From positions 8,500-72,499 of the forward strand of contig CAZLWE010000010.1 in the NCBI GenBank assembly GCA_964562985.1: a stretch of 64,000 nt of DNA, read 5' to 3'. The position numbers and the translations under genes are program-made. Shown here piece after piece: positions 50,700 to 59,283 of the stretch. This DNA comes from SHLQ01 sp964562985. Its GTDB lineage: Bacteria; Actinomycetota; Acidimicrobiia; Acidimicrobiales; SHLQ01. The first letter of the stretch is position 1. Every line of letters begins with the position of its first letter. The notes under the pieces are model-generated. The model was given only the letters and a program-made list of their open reading frames with translations. It did no database searches and had not been told where the DNA came from.

Positions 50700-52124
50700 T
50701 TACTCGGCGGCTGCCAGTGAATCTGGTGTGCCAGCAGGATTGACAATGATCTCACGGACGAGGGCATCGATTGCTGCAACGGATCCGCTCGTTGCGCCGT
50801 CAGCGCCGTTCACGATGACCGAGAAGATCGCGTCTCGGCCGTTGGCCATACGCGCCCAACCACCGAGGGAGCGACCGGTCAGGATCGTGCCGGTCTTGGC
50901 TTGGACGAGTCCGGCGTTCGCGCCACCGAAGCGTCCTGCGAGCGTGCCCGAAACTCCACCGACCGGAAGCTGTGAGCGCAACAGTTCGCCTTCAGGTGTG
51001 CCGTGAAGTGCAGCCATCGACTGCACGAACGAACGAGCCGTGCGAAAGTTCGCTCGACTCAAGCCGGAGCCATCGCTGGTGGTGCCGTCAAGCGAACCGC
51101 AGCTATCGAACAAGACGGCGTCGACCGCCGCCGCACCGGCAGCCAGCGAGCCTTCACCCAAGGCCACGCGACCGGCTTCCATCAGCAGTAGATCTGCGTG
51201 TTGGTTGTCGCTCGACAGCAACATGGAACGTATGAGTGACCCGATTGGTTCTGATTGCACGGTGGCGATTTGTTCGCCTGCCGCAGGACTCACCAGCCGC
51301 GCGACGGCAACCGAAGCGACGTTGACGCCACGATCTCTGAGGAACGACGCAATCCGCTGCCCATTGATCTGGTCGGGGTCTCGCAGCAAGGTGGGGTCCT
51401 GCGTCCATCGGTTGTTCTCCAGCATCAGCGCAGACAACGGACCAACGAATTGGGGCATGTGCCAGTCGAGCCACCCGTCGGCTTCCGGTATCTGTGGAAA
51501 CTCCGTGACGTCGATAATGACTCGGTCGATCGATGTGCCGAGGCGCGGCAGCGCGGTATCGATCGCCCCCATTAGACGTGAGAACGTCAACGTGGGGTCA
51601 GCACCCGCACGAATTACCAGATCGTTGCCGAGTAACTCGATCTCCGTGGTGAGCCTCGCATCGAGGTCGAGTAGTTCGTTGGCACCGATCGCCGTGATGA
51701 CCTTCTGGTTCGATGCCGGGTTCAGGAGCAAGTCCGGGTTGTGCGTCGCAACTTCGCCCCAGCCATCGACCCAAACCGAGATACTCACATCGTGGCCGGC
51801 GAATCCTGGATGCTCAATCGCCGCGTTGATTCTCGTCGCGAGCCCCTGGGCGTCTGGGTGGATTTCATCGCTTCCAAAGCCGTTCGCCGAGCACGCCGGA
51901 TTGATCGGGATCGTCGTAGTGGTCGTGGTGGTGGGCGGTGGGACGGTCGTGGTGGTGGGCGCCACGGTGGTCGTGGTGGTGATCGTCGTGGTCGACGGTG
52001 CAACGTCTTGGGACAGAACCTCGACGTCGACAATTGGGGCTCCGGTTGCGGCGGAGCCTTCAGTCGCGCATCCCGCAGCGACAAGGGCCACTCCCAGCAT
52101 GAGTGGCGAGAAGAACCTTCTCAT
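50700..52124 (-). CDS. dacB: DacB-type D-Ala-D-Ala carboxypeptidase/endopeptidase lipoprotein (PBP4, S13)
   Basis: Trims or cleaves peptidoglycan peptides outside the membrane. The 474-residue protein has a lipobox ('VALVAAGCATE', Cys near 19), a Thr-rich spacer, then a peptidase S13 domain with all three penicillin-binding motifs: 'PASNQKVITAIGA' (SxxK with the nucleophile Ser), 'LSSDNQHADLLL' (SxN) and 'VQAKTGTILTGRSLGGWA' (KTG). The ATG at 52124 follows GAAGG; a TTG lies three codons upstream. A paralogue follows 97 bases upstream in the same direction. The two differ mainly in signal peptide and tail. Confidence 0.93.
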   Translation of the reverse strand: MRRFFSPLMLGVALVAAGCATEGSAATGAPIVDVEVLSQDVAPSTTTITTTTTVAPTTTTVPPPTTTTTTTIPINPACSANGFGSDEIHPDAQGLATRINAAIEHPGFAGHDVSISVWVDGWGEVATHNPDLLLNPASNQKVITAIGANELLDLDARLTTEIELLGNDLVIRAGADPTLTFSRLMGAIDTALPRLGTSIDRVIIDVTEFPQIPEADGWLDWHMPQFVGPLSALMLENNRWTQDPTLLRDPDQINGQRIASFLRDRGVNVASVAVARLVSPAAGEQIATVQSEPIGSLIRSMLLSSDNQHADLLLMEAGRVALGEGSLAAGAAAVDAVLFDSCGSLDGTTSDGSGLSRANFRTARSFVQSMAALHGTPEGELLRSQLPVGGVSGTLAGRFGGANAGLVQAKTGTILTGRSLGGWARMANGRDAIFSVIVNGADGATSGSVAAIDALVREIIVNPAGTPDSLAAAE

Positions 52125-52156
52125 TACCTTCAATCATCGCCTAGATCGAGCGATTT

Positions 52157-52172
52157 ATGCGGGCACCCGCAT
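52157..52172. terminator. Hairpin between the two dacB paralogues
   Basis: ATGCGGG-CA-CCCGCAT forms a 7-bp stem (or 6 bp with a GCAC loop) 50 bases downstream of the stop of the upstream paralogue. It has no T-run, but it is placed as a terminator would be. Confidence 0.4.
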
Positions 52173-52221
52173 CAAAGTCCGTCAAGAAATTTCGTGACGC
52201 AAAGTTAAGGAGACGCCGACG

Positions 52222-53751
52222 CTACTCACTTGGAGCGTTGCCCAAGGTGCGTAGGAGCCCGTTCTCGATGGATTCCTCCAACGGGTCCAGGGGAGTCTTT
52301 GTGGTGGATTCTTCGACCGGCTCGAGTGGCGTCGGCGCGGTGGATTCTTCGACCGGCTCGACCGGTGGTGCCGGGATGCGGACGATCTCCTTGACGAGGG
52401 CGTCGATTGCGGGAATCGCGCTGCCCATCGTGCCCTCTTCACCATTGACGATCACCGAGAAGATCGCGTCTCGACCGTCCGCCATTCGGGCCCAGCCGCT
52501 CAATGCACGAGCAGTAAATAGTGTGCCGGTTTTCGCTTGGACGAGGCCGGCGTTCGCGCCACCGAAGCGACCTGCGAGGGTGCCCGACACACCGCCGACG
52601 GGCATCTGCGAGCGCAACAGCTGACCTTCAGGTGTCCTGTGGATAGCGACCATCGATCGCACCAACGAGCGAGCAGAGCGCCAGTTCTCTCGACTCAACC
52701 CCGATCCGTCATCGATCAGACCATCGAGCGAACCGCAGTTCTCCCACAGCACCGACTCGATTGCCTCGGCGCCGCTGGCCAGCGAGCCTTCGCCTGAACT
52801 CGCTCGACCTGTTTCCATCAGGAGCAGGTCGGCCTTGGCGTTGTCACTGGTACGCAGCATCGTTTGGACGATCGAAGCAATCGGCTCCGACTCAATGGTT
52901 GCGATCGTTGTACCAGCGGCTGGCTTGGCCAATCGTGCGACGAACACCGAGCCAACCTCGACACCGCGCTCCCGCAGGAAGAAGGCGATTCGTTCGCCGT
53001 TCGCCTGCTCGGGATTACGGATGAGCAACTCGTCTGCTGTCCAGCGGTTGTTGTTCAACATCAACCCCGACAGCGGCCCGACGTAGGCAGGTGTGTGTCG
53101 CTCGAGCCAACCGTCGGCGGCTGGGACTTGTGGATATTCGGTGACATCGAGGATGATTCGGTCGATCGACGTCCCGATCCTCGCCAGCGCGGAGTCGATG
53201 GCTTCCAGCAGCCGAGGGAATGTCAGGGTTGGGTCTCCACCAGCGCGAATAACGAGATCGTTACCGAGCAACTCGATTCGTGTCGTGAGTGAAGCGGCGG
53301 GGTCCAAGACTGCGTTGGCGCCGATGGCCGTTAGTACCTTCTGATTTGAGGCTGGATGTAAGCGCAAGTCTGGGTTGTGAGTGGCGACCTCGCCCCAACC
53401 TTCCACCCAGACCGACACGCTCACGTCATGGCCGCTAAACCCCCAGTGTTCGAGGGCTAGGTCGATTCGACTTGCGAGATCTTGGCTTTCTGGGTTCTCG
53501 TCAGCGAACGCGAAGCTGGCGGCTGAACATGCGGGATTGATGAGTGGCGCAGCGCTCGTGGTTGGTCCGATGGGTGTTGATGTGCTCGACGCTGGGGTTA
53601 TCTCCGAAACGGCTGGCGCCACACTCGTCGGGCTGAGCGATGCCGACAGAACCTCGACCGTAGGCACCTGAACGGTCGTGGAGCCCTGCGCGACAATCGC
53701 GGAAACGAATATGGCCACCCCAAGAACGAGGAGTGAGAAGTGCCTTCTCAT
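52222..53751 (-). CDS. dacB: Second DacB-type peptidase (PBP4, S13), without lipobox
   Basis: A 509-residue paralogue of the downstream gene with the same motifs: 'PASNQKVLTAIGA' (SxxK), 'RTSDNAKADLLL' (SxN) and 'VQAKTGTLFTARALSGWA' (KTG). The signal region 'RRHFSLLVLGVAIFVSAIVAQGS' aligns with the lipoprotein signal of its neighbour but has no Cys, so it is probably secreted or anchored by an uncleaved helix. The last 55 residues contain direct repeats ('EPVEESTAPTPLEPVEESTTKTPLD'). The two proteins remain very similar around the active site, pointing to tandem duplication. Confidence 0.92.
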   Translation of the reverse strand: MRRHFSLLVLGVAIFVSAIVAQGSTTVQVPTVEVLSASLSPTSVAPAVSEITPASSTSTPIGPTTSAAPLINPACSAASFAFADENPESQDLASRIDLALEHWGFSGHDVSVSVWVEGWGEVATHNPDLRLHPASNQKVLTAIGANAVLDPAASLTTRIELLGNDLVIRAGGDPTLTFPRLLEAIDSALARIGTSIDRIILDVTEYPQVPAADGWLERHTPAYVGPLSGLMLNNNRWTADELLIRNPEQANGERIAFFLRERGVEVGSVFVARLAKPAAGTTIATIESEPIASIVQTMLRTSDNAKADLLLMETGRASSGEGSLASGAEAIESVLWENCGSLDGLIDDGSGLSRENWRSARSLVRSMVAIHRTPEGQLLRSQMPVGGVSGTLAGRFGGANAGLVQAKTGTLFTARALSGWARMADGRDAIFSVIVNGEEGTMGSAIPAIDALVKEIVRIPAPPVEPVEESTAPTPLEPVEESTTKTPLDPLEESIENGLLRTLGNAPSE

Positions 53752-53824
53752 TCACCCCATTGTCAACAAATATGACAGTGAAGTGACATTGGGCGTTCAA
53801 AAAGATGCACAGAGTGAATAATTG

Positions 53825-53897
53825 CGCCCCCGGCAGGAATCGAACCTGCGACGCACGGTTTAGGAAACCGACGCTCTATCCACTGAGCTACGGGGGC
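53825..53897 (-). tRNA. tRNA-Arg (anticodon CCT)
   Basis: Minus strand, 73 bases. A 7-bp acceptor stem GCCCCCG/CGGGGGC, D-arm GCTC/GAGC, an anticodon loop TTCCTAA giving CCT with T33 and A37, and a T-arm with GGTTCGATTCC. It decodes AGG. There is a T-T mismatch at the base of the anticodon stem (27-43). CCA is not encoded; the discriminator base is G. Confidence 0.95.
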
Positions 53898-54068
53898 TGT
53901 ATCTTCCGCACCGCTCGGTCTCGCCAGGCGGGTGGGGGCGGTGGGTGCCGCTCGGCCTTTCACGCTAGCGCCGCTGCGCGTTGGAGAGCAGACCAGGACG
54001 ACGAGATCGCGATCTTCCGAGATCGTCGCGAACCCCACATAATCCGATGGCCTGATGATTGGTAGTGC

Positions 54069-54326
54069 TCAGCGGCCGCGGCGCGGTGCTTGCTTGCGTT
54101 CTTTGCGCGCTTGGGCCCGCTCCCACTTTCGTTGACGGCTTCGACATGCCTTGCGACAAAAGACCTGGTTCGAGGTCTTGGTCTCGAACAGCTCACCGCA
54201 GCGCCAGTACTCACACTCCCGAAGTTTCTCCGGGTCGAGATCATCCCAATCGTCGGGAAGTTCGCTATCGAGGGGTTCGATACTCACCTCACCAGTCTTG
54301 CCTACCGGGCTCATCGCCTCGGCCAT
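54069..54326 (-). CDS. Small Cys-rich (zinc-finger-like) basic protein
   Basis: An 85-residue protein with an acidic middle ('PDDWDDLDPEKLREC') and a Cys cluster 'CEYWRCGELFET...NQVFCRKACRSRQRKWERA', i.e. C-x3-C then C-x3-C in a strongly basic helix. Similar 'FCRxxCRxRxxxW' motifs occur in small actinobacterial DNA-binding-like zinc fingers, some next to CGNR proteins. The start at 54326 is provisional; an ATG at 54314 is also possible. It is divergent from the methyltransferase, 42 bases apart. The function is unknown. Confidence 0.6.
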   Translation of the reverse strand: MAEAMSPVGKTGEVSIEPLDSELPDDWDDLDPEKLRECEYWRCGELFETKTSNQVFCRKACRSRQRKWERAQARKERKQAPRRGR

Positions 54327-54355
54327 GTCGGTGTGAGGTGCCCGGCCTAAGCCAG

Positions 54356-54361
54356 TAGTGT
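54356..54361 (+). promoter_or_regulatory. -10 box, leaderless start of the methyltransferase gene
   Basis: TAGTGT ends 7 bases before the ATG at 54369. Confidence 0.55.
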
Positions 54362-54368
54362 CAAGGCG

Positions 54369-55304
54369 ATGACCACCGCCACTGTGGAGGAACAGCTCGC
54401 TACTGTCGACCGGGAGCTCGACAGCGCCCTCATCGGCACCACGAAGTGGAACGAGTCGCGCATTCCGGTCATCAAGGGCACCTTCACCCGGCTGCTCGGC
54501 AATGTCACGCTCCTCACCAGCGACCAGACGACACTCCCGATCTTGGAGATTGGGTCCGACGGGAAGCTCGCCAGCGCCAAGGTGTTGCACGCACTCACCG
54601 GCCTCGATGTCGTCGCCTCGAACCTCACCACCAAGGGGCTGGAATCGAGCGTGGGGGACTACCCGATTACCATCCACCAAAACGAGGTCGGCAAGCTCGA
54701 CTTCCCCGATGACAGCTTCTCGATGCTCTTCGGCCGTGCTGTGCTCGAACACATCTCGGATATGGACGCCTTCTTGCTCGAATGCGACCGGGTGCTCGAA
54801 CCCGGCGGGGTGCTCTACCTCGACGGCGGCCCGCTCTACTACAGCCCGAAGGGTCACCACGTTGCGGTCAAGGGGCCGTCGGGAACCCACTACGGCTTCG
54901 CCAAAATGCCCGACTTGGTGCCGAACTGGTGCCAGCTCGATTCGAACGAGGAAGAGATCTTCCGGCACCTGGTGGAGAATCAAGACATCGACGAGGCCGA
55001 CGCTCGCGTCGTTGCGCACTACATCTTCAACTCGCCCGAGCAGAACCGCATGTCGGCATCACAGGTCATGGCAGCCTTCGACCGGTCACCGTTCACCCAG
55101 CTGGCGCACGACACCATGCACGTCAAGAAGTTCGAGCCGCCTGCACACCTCGTCGAGAAGTACGGCGAATTCGACCTCACCTGTAACGGACTCGCCTACT
55201 ACGTGACCACCGGCGAGGCGCCCACGAACGAAGTGGCCGTCGAGCCAGCGAAGGTTGGCTCAGTCGGTCTGCTCTCCAAGCTCAGGGGGCGACTCCGCCG
55301 CTAG
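54369..55304 (+). CDS. Class I SAM-dependent methyltransferase
   Basis: A 311-residue cytosolic protein. 'TLPILEIGSDGKLASAKVLHALTGLDVVASNL' is a motif I variant (E-x-G-x-D-G rather than ExGxGxG), followed by 'KLDFPDDSFSMLFGRAVLEHISDMDAFLLECDRVLEPGGVLYLDGG', the standard post-motif region of Methyltransf_11 proteins. A C-terminal region of about 130 residues is not typical. The radical SAM gene lies 1.2 kb downstream in the same orientation, but a broken gene on the other strand intervenes. The substrate is unknown. Confidence 0.82.
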   Translation: MTTATVEEQLATVDRELDSALIGTTKWNESRIPVIKGTFTRLLGNVTLLTSDQTTLPILEIGSDGKLASAKVLHALTGLDVVASNLTTKGLESSVGDYPITIHQNEVGKLDFPDDSFSMLFGRAVLEHISDMDAFLLECDRVLEPGGVLYLDGGPLYYSPKGHHVAVKGPSGTHYGFAKMPDLVPNWCQLDSNEEEIFRHLVENQDIDEADARVVAHYIFNSPEQNRMSASQVMAAFDRSPFTQLAHDTMHVKKFEPPAHLVEKYGEFDLTCNGLAYYVTTGEAPTNEVAVEPAKVGSVGLLSKLRGRLRR

Positions 55305-56272
55305 TCGTTTCGTGCGAGCTTCGTCGCGACGAAGCAACGGGGCCAGGATCAAGCCACCGACAAATCTAATGATGATGGTGGCGGGGAACGTCAACCACAC
55401 CGGCGCTCCAAAGAAGAAGAAGAACGCTATTGCACCTGCAGCAGCCGCCACGACCTTACCGGCGAGCTGCGACCGCCATGAGAACAAGCCAGGGTTCCCG
55501 TCGATCTGGGCGGTCACTCCAGCATCGGCTTCGCTAAGGAGCGACGCTACGCCTTCACGGTTGATCGAGTTGTGGCGTATGTCGAGTTCTTCGAGGTCGG
55601 GGTAGGCCGCGCGAATTTGCGCGATGTGTTTGTTCTGTAGCTGGTTCATTCACAGTTCGAGTGAGCGCAACGGAAGATTGATGTCATAGAGCTCGGGGAT
55701 TGTCCGAAGCTGGGCGCGATCGGCCACCATCACCATGGCGTTCATTGCGAGCTGGGTGAGGGTTGGGGTCACCTCAGGCAGGTCTCGCAGCAGTGCGGCG
55801 ACGTGGTCACTCGTAAAACTATTCTGTGAAACATCGAGCGTCTCCAGTTGCGGCTGAGAGCCCAAGATCACCCGGATACCAGCGAGGCGAGCTTGTTCCC
55901 CGGTACGCGCAGTGTTCTGAGTAGGCCGTGAGTCAGCCCACCGGCGATCGCCGTCGCGCCGTCATCGAACACTCCGGTATGTTCGAGACACAGCTCTTCC
56001 ACAATGCCCAACCGTGATGCCAACGTGCCCATCGCGTCACGGTCGATGTACACGTTTTGGATCCGCAGCGAGGTGACCTCCGGAATGAGCCCGGCGAGCT
56101 CTTTGGTGATGGGGATCCTCCCCACGACAAGCTCAACGTGGCCATGATCGGTCGCTTGACGGTGCGACGGTGTGTCCGCGTGGAGATCGTCGTCGATCGG
56201 TCTGATGATCGAAAGTGAGGTGGCGCCCGGGTGCAGATGCTCCAACGCAAACCGCAGATCTTTACGATTCAT
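55260..56272 (-). pseudogene. Leucine-rich-repeat membrane protein broken by a frameshift and an in-frame TGA
   Basis: Three consecutive open stretches encode parts of one protein. Starting at the ATG at 56272, LRR sequence runs to a TGA at 55868 ('LRTLRVPGNKLASLVSG'). LRR sequence resumes in another frame before that stop ('ILGSQPQLETLDVSQNSFTS'), implying a frameshift near 55870-55885. That frame then meets a TGA at 55650-55652 exactly inside an LRR ('LRSLEL-stop-MNQL') and continues as 'YPDLEELDIRHNSI' and a membrane segment 'VVAAAAGAIAFFFFFGAPVWLTF'. The 3' end overlaps the methyltransferase gene by 45 bases. Sequencing error at either site is possible. Confidence 0.72.
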
Positions 56273-56466
56273 CCGGTCAGCCACGGAACCAAGTTTGGAA
56301 CCCCGTTCCCCGGGCCGCAAGAGGCGCAACATCCGCATTCGTTTGTGAGGACCCTGGCGAGTAGCCTGCCGAGGTGGGTTGGCGCAGTGGTGTCCCCTGC
56401 GGAAGTCAGCACCTCCGCGGCGGGTTCTCCTAGACAACCCACTCCCGACCCCCAGAGCATCTCACC

Positions 56467-57855
56467 ATGTCGCTTATCTCCCAGCTCCGCGAATTTGAAC
56501 TGCGGACCCGCCCGGTCGACCCGCAAACGAAAGCCGCGCTAGAACGGCGGTGGAACGACCTTCCTGCAGCCCAGCAGATACCGAGCCAGGTGCTGGGCAA
56601 GCGCACCACCGGCTGCGAGGGAACCCACGGTGTATTTCCAAAGTGCGACTTCTCCTGCAAGCCCTGCTACCACTCGAGCGACGCCAACAAGGTCCGTGTC
56701 GACGGCCCGCACACCCTCGCCGAGGTCGAACGCCAAATGCAGTACACCTCGGAGAAGCTGGTGAGCACCACCTACGCCCAGCTCATCGGTGGCGAGGTCA
56801 GCCTGCTCGAGCCCGAAGATCACGCGAAGGCGCTCGAGATCATGTGGTCGTACGGACGCAAGCCAATGAGCTTCACCCACGGCGACTTCGACTACGACTA
56901 CCTCCGCAAGATCGCGCTCGACGAGAACGAGAAGCCGCGCTTTCCAGAGATCTCCTTCGCATGCCACATCGACACCACCATGGTCGGTCGCACCGGCTTC
57001 AAGAAGCCAGAGTCCGAAGCTCAGCTCAACGAGGCCCGAGCGAACTTCGCAGAGATGTTCGACCGGCTGCGGCGCGACTACGGCGTGAAGTCCTTCCTCG
57101 CGCACAACATGACCGTCACCCCCGGCAACGTCGACCAGATCGCGGATGTCGTCGCAAACTGCTGGGATCAGGGCTGGCGACTCTTCTCGTTCCAGCCAGC
57201 GGCCTACATCGGCAACGAGAACCGATGGAAAGAGGGCTTTCGCGAACTGACCTCCGACATCGTGTGGTCCGAAGTAGAACGCGGCGTGGGCACGCGTCTG
57301 CCATATGAGGCAATTCACGTCGGCGACACTCGCTGCACCCGTTCCACTTGGGGCGGATGGGTTGGCGATACCTACGTGCCGTTCGTCGACGATCGCGACG
57401 CTGACGACCGCGAGTTCGTCGCTACCGCCCTCGAGACCTTCCCCGGCAACATGGTCACCTACGACAAGTTCGAAGCGTCGGTACGCATTGCTCGGTCCGT
57501 GGCGGCAACACCGAAGTTCGTTCCTAGCGGCGCCCGCTGGGCTCGTCGCTTCATCGAACGAGGTGGCGGGTTGTCCTCAGCCTGGAAGGATTTCCGGCCG
57601 ATGACGTTCGTTATGCACCAGTTCATCGATGCGGCCGACACGGCGGCGGCATGGCAACACATCGAGCTCGGCACCCGAGCTGAAGATGAGAAAATTCTCG
57701 TGGCCCAAGAACGGCTCGAAGCCTGTGCCTACATCATGGGCCACCCCGACCGCGACAAATCGGTGCCAGCATGTGTACAACATGCCGTCTACGACATCGA
57801 AGAGAACCGCGAGCTGGTGCAACTCCTTCCCTTGCCGACCAAGCGTTCGGCATGA
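56467..57855 (+). CDS. Radical SAM protein of unknown substrate
   Basis: A 462-residue protein with 'PKCDFSCKPCYHSS', a CxxxCxxC motif binding the [4Fe-4S] cluster that cleaves SAM, about residues 60-67. It is followed by 'QLIGGEVSLLEPEDHAKALEIM', the GGE motif contacting SAM. Additional Cys residues in the C-terminal third ('GDTRCTRSTWGG', 'VPACVQHAVYDIEENRELVQ') could bind an auxiliary cluster, but no full SPASM pattern was recognised. Preceded by a 194-base gap from the broken LRR gene; the first TVP38 gene starts 18 bases after its stop, so the two may be co-transcribed. Confidence 0.85.
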   Translation: MSLISQLREFELRTRPVDPQTKAALERRWNDLPAAQQIPSQVLGKRTTGCEGTHGVFPKCDFSCKPCYHSSDANKVRVDGPHTLAEVERQMQYTSEKLVSTTYAQLIGGEVSLLEPEDHAKALEIMWSYGRKPMSFTHGDFDYDYLRKIALDENEKPRFPEISFACHIDTTMVGRTGFKKPESEAQLNEARANFAEMFDRLRRDYGVKSFLAHNMTVTPGNVDQIADVVANCWDQGWRLFSFQPAAYIGNENRWKEGFRELTSDIVWSEVERGVGTRLPYEAIHVGDTRCTRSTWGGWVGDTYVPFVDDRDADDREFVATALETFPGNMVTYDKFEASVRIARSVAATPKFVPSGARWARRFIERGGGLSSAWKDFRPMTFVMHQFIDAADTAAAWQHIELGTRAEDEKILVAQERLEACAYIMGHPDRDKSVPACVQHAVYDIEENRELVQLLPLPTKRSA

Positions 57856-57873
57856 CCATCAGGCGGGCCTTCG

Positions 57874-58542
57874 ATGAGTGAATCGCCCAGGCGACTCGCC
57901 GTCCTGCGCCTCGGCCTGCTCTTCGCCACCTTGGTGATCTCTGCAGTGGTACTGCTGGTGTTCGTCGGCACGGAAAGCCTCGCAGATGCCCTCGAAGCCG
58001 TTTCGAATAGTCCGTGGGGCATCGCCGGGTTTATTGCCGTCTACATCGTGCTCGTGGTGGCCTTTGCCCCTGGGAGTTTCGCGACGGTCACCGCCGCAGC
58101 CCTCTTCGGATTCTCGGGCGGCTTGTTTGTCGCGATGACCGGCGCCACGATCGGGTCGGCGCTTGCGTTCTTGATCGCACGAGTGATCGGCCGTGAAGGT
58201 GTGGTTGAGTTGTTCGGCGACCGCGTTGGTCGAGTCGACGACTTCATCAGCGAACGAGAGTTTTTCTCCATCTTCGTTCTTCGGTTGTTGCCGATCGTTC
58301 CGTTCAACGGCCTCAATTATGCGTCCGGGCTTACCAACGTTCGGTTCTCTCGATACGTACCGGCATCGATCCTCGGCATTCTGCCCGGCACGGCTTTGAC
58401 GTGTTGGACCGTGTCCCAAGCTGGTGACATGACGAGTACTGCGTTCCTCATCCCGGCGGTCATTACCGGCATCGCAATCATTGCCAGCATCGTGGTCGCA
58501 CGCCGGGTAACTAGCGGTCGCTCCACTCAACTCGGGGCGTAA
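57874..58542 (+). CDS. TVP38/TMEM64-family membrane protein (YdjX/YdjZ-like), copy 1
   Basis: A 222-residue integral membrane protein of the VTT/DedA-like superfamily with about five hydrophobic segments. The signature region 'FAPGSFATVTAAALFGFSGGLFVAMTGATIGSALAFLIARVIGREGV' (PG-x7-G-x-L-FG...GSxxxFxIxRxxGR) and 'VLRLLPIVPFNGLNYASGLTNVRFSRYV' (RLxPxxPFNxxNYxxGLT) are diagnostic. E. coli YdjX and YdjZ are members in the ydjXYZ-ynjABCDEF cluster; other members are implicated in lipid scrambling or metalloid uptake. A paralogue follows 42 bases downstream. Confidence 0.9.
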   Translation: MSESPRRLAVLRLGLLFATLVISAVVLLVFVGTESLADALEAVSNSPWGIAGFIAVYIVLVVAFAPGSFATVTAAALFGFSGGLFVAMTGATIGSALAFLIARVIGREGVVELFGDRVGRVDDFISEREFFSIFVLRLLPIVPFNGLNYASGLTNVRFSRYVPASILGILPGTALTCWTVSQAGDMTSTAFLIPAVITGIAIIASIVVARRVTSGRSTQLGA

Positions 58543-58569
58543 CCCTTCACGATCTAGGGATCCTCGCCG

Positions 58570-58575
58570 TACGCT
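58570..58575 (+). promoter_or_regulatory. -10 box before TVP38 copy 2
   Basis: TACGCT ends 9 bases before the ATG at 58585, slightly longer than the usual leaderless spacing here. The gene could also be transcribed with copy 1. Confidence 0.35.
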
Positions 58576-58584
58576 TAGGTCGTC

Positions 58585-59283
58585 ATGGCAACGGAACGAG
58601 AATCTGGGACGGATACATCCCCCGACCGTCGCCTAGCGATCGTTCGCCTGAGTGCACTTGGTCTGCTGCTAGTCGCGTGTGGCATCGCACTGGCCCTCGT
58701 CGGACTCGACGGGTTACGAGATGCGCTTGAGTCAGCAGCGGATAGTCGATGGGGCGCAGTCGGGTTCGTCGCCGTCTACGTGGCGCTCGTCGTCATCTTC
58801 GCTCCGGGAACCTTTATCACCATCACTGCAGCAGCACTTTTCGGGTTTGCGACCGGGCTTGCGGTCACGCTCGTCGGTGCCGCTATTGGCTGCTCGCTGA
58901 CCTTCTGTATCTCTCGTCGGCTCGGTCGTGAAGGAATCGTCGAGCTGCTCGGCGACCGATTCACCCGAATCGATGAGTTTGTGGGAGAGCGGGAGTTCCT
59001 GTCGGTCCTCGTTTTGCGAATCATGCCGATCATGCCGTTCAACGTCGTCAACTATGGGATTGGCCTTACGAGAGTTCGCTTCTCTCGGTACTTTCTCGCA
59101 ACGGTCATCGGGATGGCGCCAGGGTCGACCCTGACGACCTTCACCGTGTCGCAGGCGAGCGAGCCTGGAAGCACCGGATTTCTCTTCGGTGTTGGCCTCA
59201 CAGTGATTACGATTGGCCTGAGTGTGATCTTCGCTCGTCGGATCGCATCAAGCCGCTCGGTCGACGCCAGCCCGGAGGGCTGA
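58585..59283 (+). CDS. TVP38/TMEM64-family membrane protein, copy 2
   Basis: A 232-residue paralogue of the upstream gene. 'FAPGTFITITAAALFGFATGLAVTLVGAAIGCSLTFCISRRLGREGI' and 'VLRIMPIMPFNVVNYGIGLTRVRFSRYF' keep the diagnostic motifs. N- and C-termini differ most. The last 36 bases overlap the 3' end of the permease gene on the opposite strand. Having two copies, as E. coli does with YdjX and YdjZ, suggests hetero-oligomers or distinct substrates (inference). Confidence 0.9.
   Translation: MATERESGTDTSPDRRLAIVRLSALGLLLVACGIALALVGLDGLRDALESAADSRWGAVGFVAVYVALVVIFAPGTFITITAAALFGFATGLAVTLVGAAIGCSLTFCISRRLGREGIVELLGDRFTRIDEFVGEREFLSVLVLRIMPIMPFNVVNYGIGLTRVRFSRYFLATVIGMAPGSTLTTFTVSQASEPGSTGFLFGVGLTVITIGLSVIFARRIASSRSVDASPEG

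Noticed and set aside
51040..52197. 385-codon plus-strand frame opposite the first dacB
   Set aside because: The dacB product has all three active-site motifs; the opposite frame is an antisense shadow.
54010..54025. CGATCT-TCCG-AGATCG hairpin as the terminator of the zinc-finger gene
   Set aside because: A 6-bp stem without a T-run or GC-rich base is too weak to call, though its position would fit.
54326..55019. N-terminal extension of the zinc-finger gene to a 316-residue protein
   Set aside because: The extra 230 residues lie antisense to the well-supported methyltransferase gene and show no domain; the start near 54326 leaves a compact Cys-rich protein.
55650..55652. In-frame TGA in the LRR gene as a second selenocysteine codon
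   Set aside because: The position is a variable LRR residue, the downstream hairpin (GCGC arms around AAATTC) lacks a GU apex, and a separate frameshift in the same gene points to decay or sequence error.
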